NCBI RefSeq assembly: GCF_022695595.1
Contig: NZ_CP074380.1
Location: forward strand, 4,042,001-4,106,000
Source: Streptomyces sp. MST-110588
Lineage (GTDB): Bacteria; Actinomycetota; Actinomycetes; Streptomycetales; Streptomycetaceae
Direction of reading: 5' to 3'
Length of the DNA: 64,000 nucleotides
A program made the position numbers and the translations under genes. Of this stretch, positions 51,149-59,725 are shown one piece after another. Each line of letters starts with the position of its first letter. The first letter of the stretch is position 1. The notes below the pieces were generated by a model that had not been told where the DNA came from, made no database searches, and worked only from the letters and a program-made list of their open reading frames with translations.

Positions 51149-51604
51149 TCACAGGTCGAACTCGGCCGGCGTGATGTCCAGCGCGTAGCAGACCTCGCGG
51201 ACGACGGCCTGCTCGGTCTTGTCGAAGTCCCCGTCGGCGCCGCCGATGACGATGCCGATCTGGATGACGGCACGCGCCTCGACCGGCTTCTTCTTCACCT
51301 TGCCGATGTCCTGCATCACGCTGACCTTGCCGAAGTCGAAGTCGGCGGTCAGCTTGTCCAGGTACGCGTCGAAGCGGCGCCGCAGATCGTCCGCGGGGAA
51401 GTTCTGGAGCACCTCGTTGGTGGCGATGAGCTGGGCCACGCGCTGGCGCTCGGAGGGGTCCACGGAGCCGTCGGCGGCGGCCACCAGGGCGCACATCGCC
51501 ATGCTCGCGTCCCGGAAGGCGCCGCTCTTGAGGTCGTTCTTCTTCGCGATGAGCTGCGACTGCATCGTCTGGGCGGAATCCTTGATCCGGTCCCACAGAG
51601 CCAT
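51149..51604 (-). CDS. terB: TerB-family tellurite-resistance protein
   Basis: A 151-residue helical TerB protein. It starts MALWDRIKDSAQTMQSQLIA at ATG 51604 with AAGGAG upstream. The acidic helix pairs ALVAAADGSVDPSERQRVAQ and IGGADGDFDKTEQAVVREVC are the metal-binding TerB motifs. TerB partners TerD-type proteins in membrane-associated stress complexes. Forty-seven bases upstream lies the BlaI-type operator, so it should be co-regulated with terD though transcribed in the opposite direction. Confidence 0.93.
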   Translation of the reverse strand: MALWDRIKDSAQTMQSQLIAKKNDLKSGAFRDASMAMCALVAAADGSVDPSERQRVAQLIATNEVLQNFPADDLRRRFDAYLDKLTADFDFGKVSVMQDIGKVKKKPVEARAVIQIGIVIGGADGDFDKTEQAVVREVCYALDITPAEFDL

Positions 51605-51650
51605 GTGGATCTCCTTGTCGTTCCCGCAGTGCGAGTAATGCAGAAGCAAA

Positions 51651-51668
51651 ATCTACAGGCTTGTAGAA
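51651..51668. promoter_or_regulatory. BlaI-type operator upstream of terB
   Basis: ATCTACA-GGCT-TGTAGAA, a one-mismatch dyad. On the minus strand the right half reads TGTAGATTTTG, identical to the terD site. TAGATT is a plausible -10, so repressor and polymerase would compete. Confidence 0.8.
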
Positions 51669-51927
51669 CTTCCTCGTAATCGCCCCTCCTGCCAAACCGT
51701 CTTCTCCGCGCGGTACGGGGCCGGCGGACCGCCGGAACCGGGTCGGTGCGACGGGGCACCGGGCCGGTGCGCGGCGAGTAAGGTGAAACCGACGGAGGCG
51801 CTCCCGTGCGCCGGCGACCAGGCCGGCCTCGTCTCCGGAAAACGACGACACCGGGCGATCCGTGCCCGGGGCAGGGCCGCGACATGACCGCAACAGCCTG
51901 CCGCGTCCGTACAGGGAGTGAACGGCG

Positions 51928-52203
51928 GTGACCTTCGCCCGTCCGCTGCCCTCGTCCGGACTGGCCGAGATCCGTATCGTCGCCGCCACCTCCGAGGTGG
52001 CCCGGCAGGTCGCCGAGGCGCTGCGCCGCCGCTTCGCAGGCGAGGACGCGCTCGGCTGTCCGGCGCACTCCGACGGCAGTGGCACCGTCCTGTATCTGAC
52101 GGTCGACACGATGCGCGAGCACGGCCGGCCCGGACCCGTCCGGCCGCGGCGTACCCCCAGCGACCCGGACACCGGACACGCGCACCCGGACAACTCCGGC
52201 TGA
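51928..52203 (+). CDS. Hypothetical protein
   Basis: A 91-residue protein starting at GTG 51928 (MTFARPLPSSGLAEIRIVAA), with a GGGA site about ten bases upstream. The first 65 residues show an alternating beta/alpha pattern (IRIVAATSEVARQVAEALRRRF, then TVLYLTVD). The end is basic and Pro-rich. It resembles small conserved Streptomyces proteins of unknown function; I cannot name the family. It stands alone. Confidence 0.65.
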   Translation: MTFARPLPSSGLAEIRIVAATSEVARQVAEALRRRFAGEDALGCPAHSDGSGTVLYLTVDTMREHGRPGPVRPRRTPSDPDTGHAHPDNSG

Positions 52204-52550
52204 CCGGGTGGGTGAGCGGCGCGGATACGGCCGGGTGCCGGGTGGCGCCCCGCCGCAGCGGGAGTACGACGGGACGTCACCTGCCTTCTCCATCACGCCT
52301 ACGGACCTACGGGCCAGGGGTTGATGGGCCCAGCGGTTCATGTGGGTTATGGGCTTATGAACCCGACGCGAACACAGCAGGCGAGGGACGGCAGTACGCC
52401 GTCCCTCGCCTGTTCCCCCGTCCGGTGCGGTCCGGCCCCCCAGCCCCCAGCCCCCCGGCTCGGCCCGGCCCGCACCCCGTGCTCCCCCTGCCTTCCCGCC
52501 CCCTTACCGGCTTACCTGACCGGCCTCACCTGACCGGCCTCACCGGGCCG
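52204..52550. other. Intergenic region between convergent genes
   Basis: 347 bases without a gene. It contains the strong hairpin at 52378-52412; the rest is C-rich sequence with repeated CCCCCAGCC and CCTGACCGGCCTCACC units near 52440-52545. Confidence 0.6.
52378..52412. terminator. Strong hairpin terminator
   Basis: CAGGCGAGGGACGGC (52378-52392) and GCCGTCCCTCGCCTG (52398-52412) form a perfect 15-base stem with loop AGTAC, followed by TTCCCCC on the plus strand. Confidence 0.85.
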
Positions 52551-53948
52551 TCAGCGCAGCCGCAGCGCCGTACGGATCGTCCTGAAGAGGTCCGTCTGGT
52601 CGGTGACCCCCAGCACGCGGAACGCCTGCGGCCCCTGAGCCGCGATCCGCACCTCGGTACCCGTGTGCTCCTGCGACTGACCAGGCGTGTTGGTCGAGTA
52701 GTTGACCTTCAGCCGGCTGCCCTCGTTGGTGACGAGCGTGGAGGACAGGCCGGGCGGGTTGGCCTCCAGCGGCACGATCTGGCTGGAGTGGCCGTGGTCG
52801 GCGGTGGTGACCACCAGCGTGTCCGGGTGCTTGGCGGCGTAGTCGCGGGCCACCTTCACCGCACGGTCGAACGCCGCGGTCTCACCGATCTGCCCGCAGG
52901 GGTCGGCCGCGTGGTCCTGCTTGTCGATCGAGGCGCCCTCGATCTGGAGGAAGAAGCCCTTGTCCGAGCCCTTGCCGCCGTGGCCCTTGGAGGACCGCGC
53001 CCGCTGCTTGTCCTCCAGCAGCGCGATCGCCTTCTTGGCCTGCTCGTCCAGCGCCGGGGTGCCGGCGGGCCGCTTGGAGTTGGAGGTGGTGCAGCGCTGC
53101 GGGTCGGTGCCGCCGACTGCGGCCGGCTTCCCGGTCCACTCCACCGGCACGTTGCCCGGCGCGAAGAGCCCCAGCACCGGTTTGCCGCCCTTGACGCTCT
53201 TGACGCCCTTCAGGCCCTTGGCGTCCGTGACGACCTGGTAGCCGAGCTTGCTTGCCTGCTGGAGCACCGTCATGCCCTTGTACCGGCCCTCGGTGATCTT
53301 CTGGTCGAAGCGCTGCTTGCCGCCGCCCAGCAGTACGTCCACCTTGTGGTTGACGCTCTGCTCGGCGATCGAACCCGGTCCGCCCTTGCCGATCGTGTCC
53401 ACGGCGCACTTGGCCATGTCGGCCGGGCCCTGGCAGCTACGGTCGGTGGCGTGCGAGGCGAGCACGGCCGGGGTGGCGTCGGTGAGTTCGGCGGTGGTGA
53501 CGGATCCGGTGGCGTAACCGTTCTTCTGGGCCAGCTCAAGGATCGTCGGCAGCGCCTTGTTGGTACCCGGCGTCTTGGAGATCCGGCCGTTGACCGTCTT
53601 GTGGCCGGTGGCCCAGCCGCTGCCGCTGGCCGCCGAGTCGGTGACGTAGTCCGGCTTGCCCTTCTCATCGACCGAGTACGTCGTGTACGCGCCGGTCATC
53701 GGGAGCCTGTCCATGTTCAGCCGGCCCGCGGCACCCACGGTGTAGTCCCGCGCGAGGGTGATCTCCGAGTCGCCCATGCCGTCACCGATCAGCAGGATGA
53801 CGTTCTTGGCCGGGCCGCCCTTGACCGCGTGCTCCACCTGCTCCTGCGTGCCGAACGCGGAGGCTCCGGCGGGCACGGCCACGGCCGTGGCGAGCACCAC
53901 GGTGGCGCAGGCTATGACGTGGCGGCGGGACAGGCGCACTCTTCGCAT
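52551..53948 (-). CDS. phoA: Secreted alkaline phosphatase (PhoA type)
   Basis: A 465-residue enzyme from ATG 53948 with GAGGAG upstream. A signal peptide (about 1-31) with RRVRLSRRHVIACATVVLAT could use Tat or Sec. Metal/active-site motifs are NVILLIGDGMGDSEIT near 46, DSAASGSGWATGHKT with the nucleophilic Ser near 103, DKQDHAADPCGQIGE and TTADHGHSSQI. These are as in the E. coli-type alkaline phosphatases that use two zinc and one magnesium ions. It releases phosphate outside the cell. A PHO box lies 53 bases upstream, so PhoR-PhoP induction is expected. Confidence 0.93.
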   Translation of the reverse strand: MRRVRLSRRHVIACATVVLATAVAVPAGASAFGTQEQVEHAVKGGPAKNVILLIGDGMGDSEITLARDYTVGAAGRLNMDRLPMTGAYTTYSVDEKGKPDYVTDSAASGSGWATGHKTVNGRISKTPGTNKALPTILELAQKNGYATGSVTTAELTDATPAVLASHATDRSCQGPADMAKCAVDTIGKGGPGSIAEQSVNHKVDVLLGGGKQRFDQKITEGRYKGMTVLQQASKLGYQVVTDAKGLKGVKSVKGGKPVLGLFAPGNVPVEWTGKPAAVGGTDPQRCTTSNSKRPAGTPALDEQAKKAIALLEDKQRARSSKGHGGKGSDKGFFLQIEGASIDKQDHAADPCGQIGETAAFDRAVKVARDYAAKHPDTLVVTTADHGHSSQIVPLEANPPGLSSTLVTNEGSRLKVNYSTNTPGQSQEHTGTEVRIAAQGPQAFRVLGVTDQTDLFRTIRTALRLR

Positions 53949-54000
53949 GGGGAACTCCTCTTTCGTACGGCCGGGTGCCGACGCCGCGAAGCTCACCAGG

Positions 54001-54022
54001 CGGGGGTGAACCAGAGGTGACG
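54001..54022 (-). promoter_or_regulatory. PHO box (PhoP-binding direct repeats)
   Basis: On the minus strand, CGTCACCTCTG followed directly by GTTCACCCCCG gives two 11-base units that match the Streptomyces PhoP direct-repeat consensus (core G(T/G)TCACC). The position 53 bases upstream of the phosphatase start is right for activation under phosphate limitation. Confidence 0.85.
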
Positions 54023-54307
54023 GACGAGCGGACAACAAACCGCTCCTGAGGAACGAGCGCCCCCCAAGGCAAGAACAAACAACCCCCCACACCGAACCCA
54101 CCCACACCTGCCCCCCGAACCCGGCCGCGACTCCTACCCGAACCCGGCCGTGGCTGCGACCCGGGACCCGGCCACGTCTGTCACCCGAAGCCGACCGCGA
54201 CTGCGACCCGGGCCCGGTCCCCTGCCCGCACGGCTTCCCTCCCCGCGCACCGGCCGCCTTCTCCGCACGCCGCCTTCTCCGCACGCCGGCTTCCCCGCCT
54301 GCCCGGC

Positions 54308-54997
54308 CTACCCGAGAATGCCGCGCTCGTACGCCACGGCGACCGCCTCCGCTCGGTCCTTGACCCCCAACTTGCCGTATATATGCGTCAGGTGAGTCTT
54401 CACGGTCGCCTCGCTGACGAACAGCACCGCCGCGATCTCCCGGTTGGACGTGCCCTTGGCCACCAGCCTCAGCACCTCCCGCTCGCGCCCGCTCAACGGC
54501 TGCCGGCCCGGTGACCTGACCCGGGACACCAGCCGGGAGGCAACCGCGGGGGACAGCACCGTACGGCCCTCGGCCGCCGCGCGGACGGCGTTGAACAGTT
54601 CCTCCCGTGGGGTGTCCTTGAGCAGGTAGCCGGTGGCTCCCGCTTCGATGGCGGGCAGGGTGTCGGAGTCGGTGTCGTACGTCGTCAGCACCAGCACCTT
54701 GCAGCGCGGCGCCCGGCGGGCCAGCTCGCCGATCGCGGCCACCCCGCCGCCCCCGGGCATCCGCAGGTCCATCAGCACCACATCGGGATCCAGCCGGACC
54801 GCGAGCGCAACCCCTTCGACCCCGTCCGCAGCCTCGCCCAGCACCGCGAAACCTGGGGAGGAGGCGAACATCCCGCGCAGTCCGTCCCGTACGACGGGAT
54901 GGTCATCGACTATGAGAACGGTGACGGGCGGACCGGGTGGGTCGGGCGGACCGGGCTGATCGACTGGGCCCTGGCCGGCAGGCTCGTACTCAGCCAT
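54308..54997 (-). CDS. NarL/LuxR-family response regulator
   Basis: A 229-residue regulator from ATG 54997. Its receiver domain has TVLIVDDHPVVRDGLRGMFA, the phospho-acceptor Asp in VVLMDLRMPGG near 82, TT in KVLVLTTYD and the Lys in GYLLKDTPREEL. The LuxR-type HTH (about 165-225) has PLSGREREVLRLVAKGTSNR and EATVKTHLTHIYGKLGV. It overlaps the kinase gene by 8 bases. It probably controls the ABC exporter upstream in the same cluster and the operon itself. Confidence 0.93.
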   Translation of the reverse strand: MAEYEPAGQGPVDQPGPPDPPGPPVTVLIVDDHPVVRDGLRGMFASSPGFAVLGEAADGVEGVALAVRLDPDVVLMDLRMPGGGGVAAIGELARRAPRCKVLVLTTYDTDSDTLPAIEAGATGYLLKDTPREELFNAVRAAAEGRTVLSPAVASRLVSRVRSPGRQPLSGREREVLRLVAKGTSNREIAAVLFVSEATVKTHLTHIYGKLGVKDRAEAVAVAYERGILG

Positions 54998-56438
54998 GGC
55001 GCACCAACAACGGTACCCGGGCACAGACCGCCGTCCCCTGCCCCGGCCCGGACTCGACGTCCACCGTCCCGGCGATCCGCTCAGCGCGCGCCCGCATCCC
55101 CCCGATCCCGAAACCGCCGCCCCTCAATCCCCCAGCCCCCGAACCACCGGACCCGAAACCACCGGCCCCGACCCCGCCGCTCCCCAGGCCACCGGCCCCA
55201 ACACCGCCGGCTCCAAGGCAACCGGCCTCAAGGCCGGCCGCCCGCCGACGCGGTGGGGGTGCTGCCGGGTCAAAACCGCGCCCGTCGTCCCGTACGTCCA
55301 ACGTCACTTCCTCTTCCATGTACGAGAGCGTGACACCCACCCGTGACGCGCCGGCGTGCCGGCCCACGTTGGCCAGTGCCTCCTGCGCGATCCGCAGCAG
55401 CGTCGCCTCGACCTCTTCGTGCAGCGGCTCGGGCTCACCGGTGACGGTGAACGCGGCCCGTACGTCCTGGGCCGCCGACCACTCCACCACGGTCTTCTCC
55501 AGCGCGGCCGGCAGCGCGTCGTGCTCCAGGGCGCCCGGCCCCAGGTCCTGCACCGAGCGGCGGGCCTCGCCCAGGCTGTGCCGGGCCAGCTCCGCCGCGC
55601 GCAGGGCGTGCTCCCGGGCGACGGCCGGGTCGGCCTGCTCGGTGGCGGCCTGGAGCTGGGTGATGATGCCGGTGAGCCCTTGCGCGAGGGTGTCGTGGAT
55701 CTCCGCGGCGAGCCGTTGCCGCTCGTCGTTGATCCCCGCCTCCCGGGCCTGCGCGAGGAGTTGGGCCTGTAGTCCGGCATTTTCCGCCATCGCCTGCTCC
55801 AGCCGGGCGTTGGTGCGTTCCAGTTCCTGGATGGTGGCGGCCCTGGCGGCGGCGTGCTCGGCCTCCTGGCCGGTGACATGCTGAAAGAAGAGCACGAGCC
55901 CGGAGTTGACCGTGAACAGCGCGAGAAAGGCGAACCACCCCGTCGCACCGCGCGGCGGCAGCCCGCCGCTCGCCGCGCCCGCCAGGGTCGCGGCGCTGCC
56001 GAGCAGGCCCAGGCGCGCGGCGCGCCGGGAGAGGAACTGGACGGTGTCGACGTAACCGATGGCCGCGTAGACGCCGAAGTACGGGTTGAGCCAGCAGAGC
56101 GCGAAGGCGACGCCGAACCGCAGGACGTAATAGACCTGCCCGAGGAGGTATTCCCGCTCGGAGACCCGGAGCTGCCCGGCGAACGCCTGCTCACCGTCGA
56201 CGGGCTCCCACCCGACCACCCGCCACCACACATGGAGTGCGTACGCGGCCGTCACCAGCGCACCGGCCGCGTACATCTGGCCCCGGCTCATCAACTGGTC
56301 GGCCGAGCGGGCTGCTATGACCGTGGCCATCGTCAGCAGAACGAGCCCGCCCCACCGCTGGAAGCACCGATACCCGCTTCCCTGACCCGCCGTCACCATC
56401 CGGCCGCCGTCCTCGACCGCTCCGCCGTACCCCTCCAC
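54990..56438 (-). CDS. Sensor histidine kinase with Gly-rich insertion in the ATP lid
   Basis: A 482-residue membrane kinase. Five or six hydrophobic helices lie between about 28 and 190. The HisKA_3 motif is RQRLAAEIHDTLAQGLTGII (His near 247). The HATPase domain has EALANVGRHAGASRVGV and DVRDDGRGFDP near 380. Between that G1 box and the G2-like GGFGIGGMRARAERI lies about 45 residues of Gly/Ala/Ser/Leu repeats (LGAGGVGAGGLGSGGVGAGG), an insertion I do not know from other NarX/DesK-type kinases. The protein ends LLVRHG and overlaps the response regulator. Confidence 0.9.
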   Translation of the reverse strand: MEGYGGAVEDGGRMVTAGQGSGYRCFQRWGGLVLLTMATVIAARSADQLMSRGQMYAAGALVTAAYALHVWWRVVGWEPVDGEQAFAGQLRVSEREYLLGQVYYVLRFGVAFALCWLNPYFGVYAAIGYVDTVQFLSRRAARLGLLGSAATLAGAASGGLPPRGATGWFAFLALFTVNSGLVLFFQHVTGQEAEHAAARAATIQELERTNARLEQAMAENAGLQAQLLAQAREAGINDERQRLAAEIHDTLAQGLTGIITQLQAATEQADPAVAREHALRAAELARHSLGEARRSVQDLGPGALEHDALPAALEKTVVEWSAAQDVRAAFTVTGEPEPLHEEVEATLLRIAQEALANVGRHAGASRVGVTLSYMEEEVTLDVRDDGRGFDPAAPPPRRRAAGLEAGCLGAGGVGAGGLGSGGVGAGGFGSGGSGAGGLRGGGFGIGGMRARAERIAGTVDVESGPGQGTAVCARVPLLVRHG

Positions 56439-56525
56439 CCTGCCGCCCCCGCTCGTCTACGACCGGCCTGTGTCCACCGTGGCCCAGCCCCGCCCAGCCC
56501 CGCCCTGTCCAGCTCAGCCCAACCC

Positions 56526-56550
56526 TGTCCTGTCCTGTCCTGTCCTGTCC
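56526..56550. repeat. TGTCC x5 microsatellite
   Basis: Five perfect TGTCC units in the 224-base gap between the permease stop (56663) and the kinase start (56438). The flanking sequence is a C/T-rich run (CCCAGCCC, CTCTCCTCTC). It could affect transcription into the kinase gene through length change. Confidence 0.8.
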
Positions 56551-56662
56551 CGGCATCGTTCCCCTACGAGGCCCCGCCCCCTCTCCTCTCTCCCGCCTCC
56601 CCGCCCCCACTCCTCTCTACCGCCTCCCCAGCCCTGCTACACCCTGGGCTCGCCCGTGCCCA

Positions 56663-57490
56663 CTACTCCCACCGGAACCACCGTGCGGCGGCGCCGATCA
56701 GCAGCGCGGTCCACAGCGCGAGGACGCCCAGGTGCGACCAGTCGGGCCAGTGCCCGCCGGTGGCCTGCGCCATGGCCTGGGACGCGGCTCCAAAGGGCGT
56801 GTACTGCACGATGCGCTGGAGTATCTCCGGCATGGACTGGACCGGCAGCCACAGCCCCGAGGTGAACATCATCGGGAAGAAGGCCGCCGAACCGATGGCC
56901 CCGGCGGCCTTGACCGTACGGGACAGCGCACAGATCACACAGCCGAACGCGAGCGCCCCGAGCATCGTGAGCAGCAGTGTCACGGCGAATCCGACGGGCT
57001 GCTCCGGCAGCCGTACGGCGAAGCCGAGCCGGCCGACGGCCAGGGCGAGGACGACGGAGCCCAGGCAGACGGCGCTGTGCAGCACTATCTGCGCGGTGAG
57101 CAGGACCGCGGGCCGTACGGGCGTGGTGGACATCCGACGCAGTACGCCGCGCTCCCGGTAACCGGCCAGGGTGCCCGGCATGACCTGGAGGCCCGTGATG
57201 ATCACGGCGACGAGCACGGCCACGGCGACGTACAGGTCGATCACGCGGAGACCGCCGTTGGCCGGGTCAGGCTCCCGGAAGGACGGGATCAGCCCGAGGA
57301 TCGTCAGCAGCAGCGCCGGGAAGACCAGGACCCAGAACACCCCGCCCGGCTCCCGGGCGAACAGCCGCGCCTCCGCCTTGAGTACGGCCGCGAAGGGTGA
57401 GACCCGCCCGGGGCCCCGCACCGGCCCCGCGCCGGGTCCGTTCTTCGTCATGACCTTCACGGCCCTCTCATCCATGGCACTCTCCGCCAT
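56663..57490 (-). CDS. ABC-2 type transporter permease
   Basis: A 275-residue membrane protein with six hydrophobic helices and an N-terminal cytoplasmic Gly/Pro segment. The signature GLQVMPGTLAGYRERGVLRRMSTTPV near 108-135 is typical of the ABC-2 family. It starts one base after the ATPase stop and forms the exporter with it. The two-component system downstream suggests a drug- or envelope-stress-induced efflux pump. The substrate is unknown. Confidence 0.9.
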   Translation of the reverse strand: MAESAMDERAVKVMTKNGPGAGPVRGPGRVSPFAAVLKAEARLFAREPGGVFWVLVFPALLLTILGLIPSFREPDPANGGLRVIDLYVAVAVLVAVIITGLQVMPGTLAGYRERGVLRRMSTTPVRPAVLLTAQIVLHSAVCLGSVVLALAVGRLGFAVRLPEQPVGFAVTLLLTMLGALAFGCVICALSRTVKAAGAIGSAAFFPMMFTSGLWLPVQSMPEILQRIVQYTPFGAASQAMAQATGGHWPDWSHLGVLALWTALLIGAAARWFRWE

Positions 57491-57491
57491 C

Positions 57492-58418
57492 TCACGCCTC
57501 CTGAGCGGTCAGATCGAGGAACGCGTCGTCCAAGGTCGCGTCGGTCACCCGCAACTGCCGTGCGGTGATCCGGCGCCGCGCCAGCAGCGATATCACCGCG
57601 TTGACGGTCTCGTCGGTCCCGGTGATGACCACCCGCCCACCGGCCGCCTCGCCGCCCGGCACCCGCTCGCACGCCACGGACGCCGGCCCCGGCAGTGCCG
57701 CCAGTTCCTCCTTGCTCAGCGGCTCCGAGGGGATGAAGGAGATGACGGTCGAACGTGCGGCCCCGGTGATGAGCGCCGCGGGCGCGTCCAGCGCGGCGAT
57801 CCGCCCGCGGTCGATCACCGCGACGCGGTCGCACAGCCGCTGCGCTTCCTCCATGAAGTGCGTGACGAGCAGAACGGTCACCCCGGACGCCCGTATGTCC
57901 TCGATGAGTTCCCAGGTGTCACGGCGGGCCCGCGGGTCCAGGCCGGTGGTCAGCTCGTCCAGGACCACGATCCGGGGACCGCCGATGAGCGCGAGCGCGA
58001 TGAACAGCCGCTGCTTCTGTCCGCCGGAGAGCTTCCCGAAGCGGGCGTCGAGCCGGTCGGTGAGATTGAGCCGTTCGACGAGTATGCGCCAGTCGGCGGG
58101 CCGCGCGTAGAACGCGGCGTACAGCTCCAGTGCTTCGCGGACGGTGAGTTTCTCCTGCAACTCGCTTTCCTGCAACTGCACGCCGAGGATCTGTGTCACC
58201 CGCTCGTGATCGGCGACCGGATCCAGCCCGCCCACCCGTACGACACCCGCGTCCGGGGTCCGCAGCCCCTCGACGCACTCCACGGTGGTTGTCTTTCCCG
58301 CGCCGTTCGGCCCCAGTACACCGAAGATCTCCCCCTCTTCGACACCGAAGGAAACGCCGTCCACGACGGCCCTGCCCCCGTACTCCTTGCGTAGCCCGCT
58401 GACTTCGATGATCGGCAT
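57492..58418 (-). CDS. ABC transporter ATP-binding protein
   Basis: A 308-residue ATPase of the DrrA-like drug-export type. Walker A is GPNGAGKTT near 37, the signature LSGGQKQRL near 130, Walker B is RIVVLDELTTGLDP, and the H-loop is LLVTHFMEEAQRL. The C-terminal 80 residues are a DrrA-type accessory domain. I start at ATG 58418 (MPIIEVSGLRKEYGG); the ribosome binding site is weak. The gene pairs with the permease and the kinase/regulator below. Confidence 0.92.
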   Translation of the reverse strand: MPIIEVSGLRKEYGGRAVVDGVSFGVEEGEIFGVLGPNGAGKTTTVECVEGLRTPDAGVVRVGGLDPVADHERVTQILGVQLQESELQEKLTVREALELYAAFYARPADWRILVERLNLTDRLDARFGKLSGGQKQRLFIALALIGGPRIVVLDELTTGLDPRARRDTWELIEDIRASGVTVLLVTHFMEEAQRLCDRVAVIDRGRIAALDAPAALITGAARSTVISFIPSEPLSKEELAALPGPASVACERVPGGEAAGGRVVITGTDETVNAVISLLARRRITARQLRVTDATLDDAFLDLTAQEA

Positions 58419-58675
58419 GCAACGAGCATCCGCCCGGACCGCACCCGGCCACATCGCCCGATGCGCCTGTCCTTCCATCGGCCGATCGGTTGATGGTGGG
58501 ACAGGCCAGCGGCCCCTTTTCAGCCCGCGCTGCGCCGTCCGAGCGAATTTCCCCCCGACCTCATCGACGCGCGGTCATATCTCCCGCCATTCCGACCCCC
58601 TATACACATCATGAGAAAGCGCCGCAAACCATACAAACCGTTCACCGAACCAGAACATCGCGAAAGGAGCACCCC

Positions 58676-59107
58676 ATGACGACCACCGCCGCGACCGCCG
58701 GATTCTGGTCCGCCCTCCTCGCCGCCTTTCTCAAGGTCCTCGCCTACCTGGGTTTCAAGGCACCTGCCTCCGCCCTCGCCCCCACTCCAGCCACCCCTAC
58801 TCCAGCCGCCCCCTCCTCGGCCTCCACTGCCGGCCCGGCCCCTGCCCCCGGCGCGGCACCTGCCGCCGGCTCGGCTTCCCGTCCCGTACCACCGGACTCC
58901 GGAGCTGCCTGCCTCCTCCCTCACCCCCGCTGCGCCACTCCTGCAGGACCCGCTGCACGCTCCCTGCCGCCGACCATGAAGCAGCGCATCCAGGCCGAAG
59001 CCCACAACGCGGCTCCCGCCACCCGTTCCCTCCTCACCTCCGAGTCGCCCCGCTCCTTCCCCACGGTCGCCGCGCTGCACGGCGAATCGGCCCTCTGTCC
59101 GTCCTGA
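58676..59107 (+). CDS. Ala/Pro-rich protein, unknown
   Basis: A 143-residue protein with GAAAGGAG before ATG 58676. Residues 8-30 form one hydrophobic helix (FWSALLAAFLKVLAYLGF). A 60-residue Ala/Pro/Thr linker and a Ser/Pro-rich tail with three cysteines follow. It could be a secreted or membrane-anchored small protein. I do not recognise the family with certainty. Divergent from the ABC operon with about 260 bases between. The good ribosome binding site is the main support. Confidence 0.55.
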   Translation: MTTTAATAGFWSALLAAFLKVLAYLGFKAPASALAPTPATPTPAAPSSASTAGPAPAPGAAPAAGSASRPVPPDSGAACLLPHPRCATPAGPAARSLPPTMKQRIQAEAHNAAPATRSLLTSESPRSFPTVAALHGESALCPS

Positions 59108-59423
59108 GCAACGGCACTCGCCACCGCATCAAGAACCCCTCAGCGATTCCCCGCTCTCTCCCACGAGCTCCAACTCCCCACCACGCAACGCGCTTTATCA
59201 GCAGTCCGCAGCCGACACAGAACTCTCGCGCTCTACACGGGTACCTGCCGCGCGTGCCGTACGCGCCTTACCACCCTGCGCACCGTACGTGCCGAGCGCG
59301 CCCTGCGACCCTGCCGCGTCTTTGCGGCCCAGGCGCCGTGAACCGGCGTGTAAGCATCCGGAACAATGGAAACGGCTGGGCGCCAGGGACGAAGAGATGA
59401 AGGCGATGCCCTCCTAGGAGCGC
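59108..59423. other. Intergenic region
   Basis: 316 bases with no gene. Repeats of CGTACG(C/T)GCC are seen near 59255-59320. An RBS-like TAGGAG at its right end leads into the ANTAR remnant. Confidence 0.5.
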
Positions 59424-59546
59424 GTGGTGCAGATCACGACCGATACGGTGGAAACCGTGATCGGCGATAAGGCCCAGCTCGTACGCGCGCTACAGGACCG
59501 GCTGATGGTCGAACAGGCCAAGGGGATGGCGCATCGGTGCCAATGA
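59424..59546 (+). pseudogene. Truncated ANTAR-domain remnant
   Basis: Forty codons from GTG 59424 (TAGGAG upstream) read VQITTDTVETVIGDKAQLVR, then ALQDRLMVEQAKGM and AHRCQ before a stop. The segment ALQDRLMVEQAKGM is the first helix of an ANTAR RNA-binding antiterminator domain, but a domain needs about 55 residues and a second helix pair. The rest is missing downstream. It is therefore a broken gene, perhaps tied to the tRNA next to it as an integration hot spot. Confidence 0.55.
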
Positions 59547-59697
59547 CCGGATACCCCGAATATCCCGGGTACCCGGAGTGCCGGACGCCTGAAGTGAAAG
59601 TGGCGCCACCGCCAGGCAGGCAGGCGGCGCGCAATCCGCCGGTCCGGCTTTCTCCTCCGACTGGCCACTCTGAGGGCCCCGGACGCAAGCAAAAAGA

Positions 59698-59716
59698 CCC
59701 AGGTCTCTGACCTGGG
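59698..59716 (-). terminator. Rho-independent terminator of tRNA-Gly
   Basis: On the minus strand, CCCAGGTC-AGA-GACCTGGG is followed by TCTTTTTG. It is ten bases downstream of the tRNA 3' end. The T run makes it a classical terminator. Confidence 0.92.
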
Positions 59717-59725
59717 CCTTTGTAG

